Source: Clostridiales bacterium (GTDB lineage: Bacteria > Bacillota > Clostridia > Oscillospirales > Oscillospiraceae). From it: 9,508 nt of DNA. This document shows positions 5,740 to 9,508 of the stretch, one piece after another (positions within the stretch are counted from its first letter, which is position 1; each line of letters opens with the position of its first letter). The notes below the pieces were generated by a model. That model worked only from the letters and a program-made list of their open reading frames with translations, made no database searches and was not told the origin of the DNA. The translations under genes and the position numbers were made by a program. The stretch lies in assembly GCA_020861055.1 (NCBI GenBank), contig JAJBTD010000064.1, positions 1-9,508 of the forward strand, given 5' to 3'.

Positions 5740-6052
5740 TGGGATCCAGCTCTGTCTGCTGCGGGGGAGACGACTCCTCCGGCTCCGCCCTCCGGATGAG
5801 GGCGATTTTTTTTGCCCTGGGCTGCCGTTTGATGGCCGCCTCCCGGCGGAGGGCGGCGCTCCAGCTCTCCACCTCCTCCTGGTAGACCAGGGAGACGGGG
5901 AGGCGGCTGCGGGTGTACTTCGCCCCCTTTCCGGCGTTGTGGGTGCGGATGCGCCGGGGGACATTTGTGGTGCTCCCTGTATAAAGGGTCCCATCGGAAC
6001 ATTTGACGATATAAACGTAAAAAATCGGTTTCACCCTCTTTTTTCCGTCCAA
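5729..6052 (-). CDS. GIY-YIG domain protein, UPF0213 (YazA/YhbQ-like)
   Basis: This small soluble protein has one GIY-YIG nuclease-type domain, with FYVYIVKCSDGTLYTGSTT as the GIY...YIG strand pair, the catalytic-type Arg region VPRRIRTHNAGKGAKYTRSR, and the Glu in ALRREAAIK. This is the layout of UPF0213 proteins such as Bacillus YazA and E. coli YhbQ, whose cellular role is poorly defined (DNA repair or end-processing has been proposed). The start is uncertain. The open frame allows TTG at 6052 (107 aa, no Shine-Dalgarno) or GTG at 6034 (101 aa, with AAGAGG abutting it). The best ribosome-binding-like stretch, AGAGGGTGA, would instead point to an ATT near 6025. The C-terminal tail (EPEESSPPQQTELDPKTC) is family-variable. 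It is divergent from the membrane protein gene to its right. Confidence 0.85.
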   Translation of the reverse strand: MDGKKRVKPIFYVYIVKCSDGTLYTGSTTNVPRRIRTHNAGKGAKYTRSRLPVSLVYQEEVESWSAALRREAAIKRQPRAKKIALIRRAEPEESSPPQQTELDPKTC

Positions 6053-6060
6053 AAAGGACG
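6046..6060 (+). promoter_or_regulatory. Perfect 15-bp palindrome between divergent genes
   Basis: CGTCC-AAAAA-GGACG is a perfect inverted repeat. It ends one base before the -35 of the rightward promoter and covers the possible TTG start of the GIY-YIG gene, so it is well placed to act as an operator on either side. No regulator is known. Chance occurrence cannot be excluded. Confidence 0.35.
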
Positions 6061-6061
6061 A

Positions 6062-6090
6062 TTGACTTTTTGACCGACCGGCGGTAAGAT
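6062..6090 (+). promoter_or_regulatory. Sigma-A promoter for YczE-like gene
   Basis: The -35 TTGACT (6062-6067), 17-bp spacer and -10 TAAGAT (6085-6090) put the transcript start near 6097, giving a leader of about 88 bases. The leader can form an 11-bp stem, CAGAGAGCCGC (6101-6111) with GCGGCTCTTTG (6139-6149, one G-U). No U-run follows that hairpin, so it is not a simple terminator. Confidence 0.65.
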
Positions 6091-6184
6091 TGTGCCCACT
6101 CAGAGAGCCGCCCCCGCTTTTGCCTGTAGCCCCTCTCTGCGGCTCTTTGGGTCAATCTTCACTGGAAGGGAGATCCTTATAACT

Positions 6185-6871
6185 ATGTGTATCCAACTCA
6201 CCCACGTACAGCCTGCACACCTGCTGACCCGTATGCGGACGGTTGTGCTTGCTAATATCATTGCCGGCTTTTCCACCGCATGGCTCCTCCGGCTGAGCCT
6301 GGGCGCAGACCCCTGCTCCACCATGAATGCGGGGATCGCAGCCCATCTGCCCATCTCCTTTGGCACCTGGTCGCTGATCATGAACCTGCTGCTGATGGTC
6401 ATTGTGTTTCGCACCGACCGGCGGCAGCTGGGCTTCGGCACCCTGTCCAACATGGTCCTCGTAGGCTATTCGGCGGACTTCTTCGGCTGGCTCATCGACC
6501 GGAACGTTCCCGCCGCCGTCTTTGACAGCTGGGAGACGCGGCTCGCCATCGGCGTCCCCGTCCTGGCCGTCTTTATCCTGGCCGCCGGCGTCTATATCGC
6601 CATGGATCTGGGCACGTCCCCCTATGACGCCATCCCGGCGATCATCGCCAAGCGCCATAGCAGCATATCCTACCGGACGGTGCGTACCCTGTGGGACGTG
6701 ACCGCCCTGGCTGTCGGCGTGCTGGCGGGAGCCAGCTTCGGGCCGGTGTCCGTCGTCTGCGCCTTTGCCCTGGGCCCTGTGATCGCCTGGGTGGGGAGAG
6801 TCGTCCGTGAGCGGCTCTACCAGACCGGAGGCCGCAGAGGGGGCAGAGCGCCTGCCCCCGCCCATGCGTGA
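6185..6871 (+). CDS. YczE/YitT-type integral membrane protein (DUF6198-like)
   Basis: This 228-residue polytopic membrane protein of the YczE/YyaS/YitT group probably has five transmembrane segments. Bacillus YczE is needed for bacillaene production, but the biochemical role of the family is not known. The two halves each carry a related G-x-x-P loop, LGADPCSTMNAGIAAHLPIS (residues 39-58) and LGTSPYDAIPAIIAKRHSS (142-160), consistent with internal duplication. Hydrophobic stretches lie at about 20-37, 61-76, 90-104, 121-141 and 170-206. The C-terminus is short, polar and Arg-rich. I chose ATG 6185 (AAGGGAG 12 bases upstream). An upstream GTG at 6092 would add 31 residues, but it lies inside the leader hairpin region and at the promoter start. 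It has its own promoter and terminator, so it is probably monocistronic. Confidence 0.85.
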   Translation: MCIQLTHVQPAHLLTRMRTVVLANIIAGFSTAWLLRLSLGADPCSTMNAGIAAHLPISFGTWSLIMNLLLMVIVFRTDRRQLGFGTLSNMVLVGYSADFFGWLIDRNVPAAVFDSWETRLAIGVPVLAVFILAAGVYIAMDLGTSPYDAIPAIIAKRHSSISYRTVRTLWDVTALAVGVLAGASFGPVSVVCAFALGPVIAWVGRVVRERLYQTGGRRGGRAPAPAHA

Positions 6872-6972
6872 CGCGCTCAACAGGCAGAGCCGTCCGCAGT
6901 CCTCTGTCCCATCATACCCGCTTTGGCCCGTCGTTTCAAGGGTGAAAACGCCGGAGGCAGAGGCGCAAAGCG

Positions 6973-7006
6973 ATCCCGTCCGGCAATCTGCCGGGCGGGA
7001 TTTTTT
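6973..7006 (+). terminator. Intrinsic terminator after YczE-like gene
   Basis: A 13-bp stem (6973-6985 with 6989-7001, one G-U, 3-base loop) of ATCCCGTCCGGCA / TGCCGGGCGGGAT runs straight into TTTTTT. It lies about 100 bp after the stop codon at 6871. The bases between (6872-6972) show nothing else recognisable. Confidence 0.88.
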
Positions 7007-7076
7007 CGCGTTCCGTCAGATCACTGTGAAAAATTCCCCATAGAGCCGCCCCGGTTTTTCCCTTTTTTTCTCGGAT

Positions 7077-7137
7077 TTTACATTTCATACAAAGATTTGA
7101 TTTCCTGTTTACATTTCGTGGTGAAATCGTTTATAAT
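7077..7137 (+). promoter_or_regulatory. Promoter and repeated TTTACATTTC elements upstream of Na+/Pi cotransporter gene
   Basis: A perfect -10 TATAAT (7132-7137) lies 18 bp after a -35 TTTACA (7108-7113). The 10-base word TTTACATTTC occurs twice, at 7077-7086 and 7108-7117, so the second copy covers the -35. The 31-bp period is about three helical turns. The spacer holds a small inverted repeat, ATTTC-GTGGT-GAAAT. This zone is AT-rich compared with its surroundings. Bacillus PhoP sites are TT(A/T/C)ACA-type repeats at about 11-bp spacing, so phosphate-responsive control is possible, but the spacing here does not match exactly. Confidence 0.6.
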
Positions 7138-7143
7138 AGACAT

Positions 7144-7277
7144 AATGGGCGGAACTGGGGCGCGTCTGTCAGGCTCCGCCGGGCAATTGAGAATCCATGA
7201 TATCCGGGAGGGCGGCCTCGCCGCGCCCCAACCGCCGTCGGCTCCGGGGGCGGAATCAATCGGAGGAATTCATCGAT
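7144..7277 (+). promoter_or_regulatory. Long GC-rich structured 5' leader of the Na+/Pi cotransporter gene
   Basis: The predicted transcript begins near 7144, leaving about 134 untranslated bases. TGGGGCGCG (7156-7164) pairs perfectly with CGCGCCCCA (7222-7230), and the flanking GGCGG (7148-7152) with CCGCC (7232-7236), giving a 14-bp interrupted stem. The same CCGCC can instead pair with GGCGG at 7249-7253, close to the ribosome-binding site (7262-7267). Alternative folding could control translation. No known riboswitch core is recognised. Confidence 0.45.
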
Positions 7278-9023
7278 ATGGATTTGTTTGACGTTCTGAA
7301 CTTCGTCTGCGGCCTTGCCATGTTCCTGTTTGGCATGAGCTACATGGGCGACGGCCTGGAGAGCTGTGCGGGAGGTCGGCTCCAGTCCATTCTGGAAAAG
7401 CTCACCTCCAGTCCGGCCAGGGGATTCCTCCTGGGGGCGGTGGTCACCGCCATTATCCAGTCCTCCTCCGCCACCTCGGTGATGGTGGTGGGCTTCGTGA
7501 ACTCCGGGGTCATGACGCTCCAGCAGGCCATCGGCATCATCATGGGGGCCAACGTGGGCACCACGGTCACCGGCTGGCTGGTCTCCCTGACCAGCATCGA
7601 CGGGGCGGGCATGGCCATTCAGCTGATGAAGCCCTCCTCCTGGGTGCCTATCCTGGCGCTCCTGGGCGTCTACTTTATGAACTTCGAAAAGTCGGGCAAG
7701 CACAAAAATGTGGCCGCCGTACTCATCGGCTTCGCCATCCTGATGGTGGGCATGGACACCATGTCCTCCGCTGTGGAGGGGCTGAAGGAGGTTCCCGCCT
7801 TCACCAGTCTGTTCAGCCTGTTCTCCAACCCCATCGTGGGTATCCTGGTGGGCACGCTGGTCACCGCCGTGATGCAGAGCTCCTCCGCCTCTGTAGGCGT
7901 GCTCCAGGCCCTCTCCATGACCGGCAGCGTCACCCTCAGCTCCGCCATTCCCCTGGTGCTGGGCATGAATATCGGCGCGGCGGTCCCGGTGCTGCTCTCC
8001 GCTATCAACGCCAACAAGGAGGCCAAGCGTACCTCCCTGATCTACCTCTACTTCAACCTCATCAGCACGGTCCTCTTTATGATCGTCTATGAGATCGCCA
8101 CAGCCCTCTTCCCGCTCTCCATTCTGGACGAGGCGGTTGGCCCGGTGGGCATCGCCCTGTTCCACACCATCTACAATCTGGTCTGCGCCGGCGTGCTGCT
8201 GCCCTTTACAAAGCAGATCGAAAAGCTGGTCTGTCTCTCCGTCCGGGACGCCAAGGTCAAGGAGGAGAAGCCCCTGCTGGATGAGCGCCTGATGAACACC
8301 CCTGCCGTGGCGCTGGCCCAGGCCCAGCGGCTGACGGTAGAGACCGCGCTCATGGCCCAGGATTCCTTCAACGAGGCGGTCACCCTGTTGGATGGGTGGG
8401 ACGACAAGGTGGCGGAGCACGTCCGGGAGCTGGAGCGCACCATCGACAAGCACGAGGATATTCTGGGCACCTATCTGGTGAAGCTCTCCTCTCTGAGCTT
8501 GAGTCCTTCTGAGAGCCAGGTGCTGTCCATCATGCTCCATACCATCAGCGACTTTGAACGCATCAGCGACCATGCCGTGGGCATTCTCATCTCCATCCAG
8601 GCCTCTGAGCAGAAGCCCAGCGCTATCTCCAGTGGGGCGAAGGCGGAGCTGAAGCGGATGGCCTCCGCCGTCTCCGAGGCCCTGGGCCTGTGCATCGCCG
8701 CATTTTCCACCAACAATCCGGAGGCCGCCCGCCGGGTGGAGCCGTTGGAAGAGGTGGTGGACGATCTGGCCGACCAGCTGAAAAATCATCACATTGACCG
8801 TCTCCGGTCGGGGAAGTGCAGCGTGGACAGCGGCTTTATCTTCACTGACCTGATCTCCGATTTCGGACGTGTCTCCGACCACTGCTCCAACATCGCCGCC
8901 TGCCTGGTGGAGATGCAGCACAACAGCTTCGACACCCACCAGTATGTCCACACCGTCCACCACTCCGGAGATGCGGATTATCTCTCGGATTACGAGTATT
9001 TCTCCAACAAATACGCCGTGTGA
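7278..9023 (+). CDS. Na+/phosphate cotransporter, NptA family, with C-terminal PhoU-like domain
   Basis: This 581-residue membrane protein imports (or possibly exports) phosphate with sodium. The membrane half (about 1-310) carries the two inverted Na_Pi_cotrans repeats, each with the signature QSSSA: QSSSAT at 61-66 followed by GANVGTT (90-96), and QSSSAS at 200-205 followed by GMNIGAA (229-235). The cytoplasmic half (about 340-570) is helical and PhoU-like, with two metal-binding-type motifs, SDFERISDHAV (424-434) and SDFGRVSDHCSN (527-538). The length fits the fused NptA-PhoU class common in Clostridia. The ATG at 7278 is set by GGAGGA ten bases upstream. A longer open frame back to 7197 would start inside the leader and is not preferred. 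It has its own promoter and a strong terminator. The PhoU domain may tie uptake to phosphate signalling, perhaps to the PhoR-like kinase in this window (inference). Confidence 0.92.
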   Translation: MDLFDVLNFVCGLAMFLFGMSYMGDGLESCAGGRLQSILEKLTSSPARGFLLGAVVTAIIQSSSATSVMVVGFVNSGVMTLQQAIGIIMGANVGTTVTGWLVSLTSIDGAGMAIQLMKPSSWVPILALLGVYFMNFEKSGKHKNVAAVLIGFAILMVGMDTMSSAVEGLKEVPAFTSLFSLFSNPIVGILVGTLVTAVMQSSSASVGVLQALSMTGSVTLSSAIPLVLGMNIGAAVPVLLSAINANKEAKRTSLIYLYFNLISTVLFMIVYEIATALFPLSILDEAVGPVGIALFHTIYNLVCAGVLLPFTKQIEKLVCLSVRDAKVKEEKPLLDERLMNTPAVALAQAQRLTVETALMAQDSFNEAVTLLDGWDDKVAEHVRELERTIDKHEDILGTYLVKLSSLSLSPSESQVLSIMLHTISDFERISDHAVGILISIQASEQKPSAISSGAKAELKRMASAVSEALGLCIAAFSTNNPEAARRVEPLEEVVDDLADQLKNHHIDRLRSGKCSVDSGFIFTDLISDFGRVSDHCSNIAACLVEMQHNSFDTHQYVHTVHHSGDADYLSDYEYFSNKYAV

Positions 9024-9038
9024 CGGGGAAGCCCAAAC

Positions 9039-9092
9039 AAAAAGAGATGCACAGCATGACAGCGCTGCGCATCTCTTTTTATATTGTTTTTT
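9039..9092 (+). terminator. Bidirectional terminator between convergent genes
   Basis: AAAAAGAGATGC (9039-9050) pairs perfectly with GCATCTCTTTTT (9069-9080), and CAGC / GCTG extends the stem inward past one mismatch. The plus strand follows with T-runs at 9076-9080 and 9086-9093. The minus strand reads CTCTTTTTGTTTG, so both the cotransporter gene and the leftward membrane-protein gene can end here. Confidence 0.9.
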
Positions 9093-9110
9093 TGCCCCGG
9101 AGCGGCCCGC

Positions 9111-9508
9111 TCACTCCTCTGTGATGTGTACGTGGTTGTTGATGTGGTCAATACAGTAGCAGTGATACCCTACGCACCGGGAGCAGTACCGGAACTCCAG
9201 ATCGGGATAGTCCACATCGGTGCGGCCGCAGACGGTGCATTTGTGGGTGTAGTTCTGCTTTTTCAGGTCGCGGGAGGCCTTTTTGAACTGGATGACGTTG
9301 GGCTGGCGGGCGTGATTGGCCCGTCCCCGGAGGCGGTTCACCTGATAGACCAGCTCCGGCCAGAAGAAAATGAGATAGTTGAACACCGAGACGACGATGG
9401 CCAGCGCCCCGCCCACGTCCAGAGAGATCAGACTTAGCACCAGGGAGATGGCCAGCAGCCCGCCCTCGAGGTAGCCCAGCCACATGGCCATGATGGGGAT
9501 GAAGCAGA
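9111..9508 (-). CDS. Rhomboid-like membrane protein with C-terminal zinc ribbon (3' part)
   Basis: The C-terminal 131 or so residues are visible. The frame stays open to the window edge (codons to 9506), so the Met at 9491 is internal. The fragment starts in a conserved-looking junction, FIPIMAMWLGYLEGG, as in clostridial rhomboid-like proteins just after the protease core. A hydrophobic segment of two probable TM helices follows (GGLLAISLVLSLISL... and AIVVSVFNYLIFFW), then a basic linker, then a Cys/His-rich tail. That tail has HKCTVCGRT, FRYCSRC, HCYCIDH and HVH, a likely zinc-binding ribbon. The same layout (TM bundle, then HRCAVCGRTE...FRYCSKC...DH) is what I recall from clostridial proteins annotated as rhomboid-family intramembrane proteases. 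The catalytic Ser/His region lies outside the window, so activity cannot be judged. Transcription ends at the shared terminator 18 bp beyond its stop. Confidence 0.65.
   Translation of the reverse strand, partial: CFIPIMAMWLGYLEGGLLAISLVLSLISLDVGGALAIVVSVFNYLIFFWPELVYQVNRLRGRANHARQPNVIQFKKASRDLKKQNYTHKCTVCGRTDVDYPDLEFRYCSRCVGYHCYCIDHINNHVHITEE

Noticed and set aside
6092..6184. A GTG start at 6092 extending the YczE-like protein by 31 residues.
   Set aside because: It lies two bases after the -10 element, before the predicted transcript start, and has no ribosome-binding site. The added residues do not look like part of the family.
7131..8963. A 610-codon open frame on the minus strand opposite the Na+/Pi cotransporter.
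   Set aside because: It is a shadow of GC-rich codon use in the real gene. Its product is rich in Gly, His, Gln and Val with no domain, and the plus frame has clear QSSSA and PhoU motifs.
1..9508. Search by eye for defence systems, CRISPR, insertion sequences, integrases or attachment sites.
   Set aside because: All genes belong to ordinary chromosomal families, no transposase or recombinase is present, and no regularly spaced repeat array or long terminal inverted repeats were seen.

Overview
The window looks like chromosomal DNA from a GC-rich, endospore-forming member of the Clostridia, most like the Oscillospiraceae (Flavonifractor/Lawsonibacter-type). The reasons are a complete spoIIAA-spoIIAB-sigF sporulation operon, Gram-positive type Shine-Dalgarno sites, sigma-A promoters with Firmicutes spacing, and a Clostridia-style PhoP/PhoR two-component pair. 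The genus is an inference. No mobile element, CRISPR array, rRNA or tRNA is visible.

Layout, left to right. (1) The 3' part of an amidohydrolase gene is followed 18 bp later by ribose-5-phosphate isomerase B (rpiB) and a terminator. (2) A short intergenic region carries an 18-bp tandem repeat and a good extended -10 promoter. It drives a three-gene operon: a SecB-like chaperone, an OmpR/PhoB-family response regulator and a PhoR-like histidine kinase. (3) Convergent with that, on the minus strand, is spoIIAA-spoIIAB-sigF, the anti-anti-sigma / anti-sigma / forespore sigma-F module. Upstream of it is an exact Spo0A box (TGTCGAA) followed, after an unusually long spacer, by a -10 element that overlaps an intrinsic terminator hairpin. 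(4) Divergent from spoIIA, a near-consensus sigma-A promoter (TTGACA-17-TACAAT) and a strong terminator bracket about 260 nt with no convincing protein. I regard this as a candidate unassigned non-coding RNA. (5) A minus-strand GIY-YIG (UPF0213/YazA-like) gene diverges from a plus-strand YczE/YitT-type membrane protein gene that has its own promoter and terminator. (6) After a 406-bp gap holding a terminator, an AT-rich promoter zone and a long GC-rich structured leader, there is an NptA-type Na+/phosphate cotransporter with a C-terminal PhoU-like domain. It ends at a bidirectional terminator. (7) The window closes with the 3' end of a minus-strand rhomboid-like membrane protein that carries a Cys/His zinc-ribbon tail.

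How the parts may fit together: the PhoP/PhoR-like pair and the Na+/Pi cotransporter with PhoU domain suggest a phosphate-homeostasis theme, and repeated TTTACA elements at the cotransporter promoter could be response-regulator sites. This link is inference only. The most interesting unexplained items are the candidate ncRNA opposite spoIIA, the promoter/terminator overlap at spoIIA, the SecB-like gene heading a two-component operon in a Gram-positive lineage, and the structured leader of the phosphate transporter. I saw no clear new defence or mobile system.
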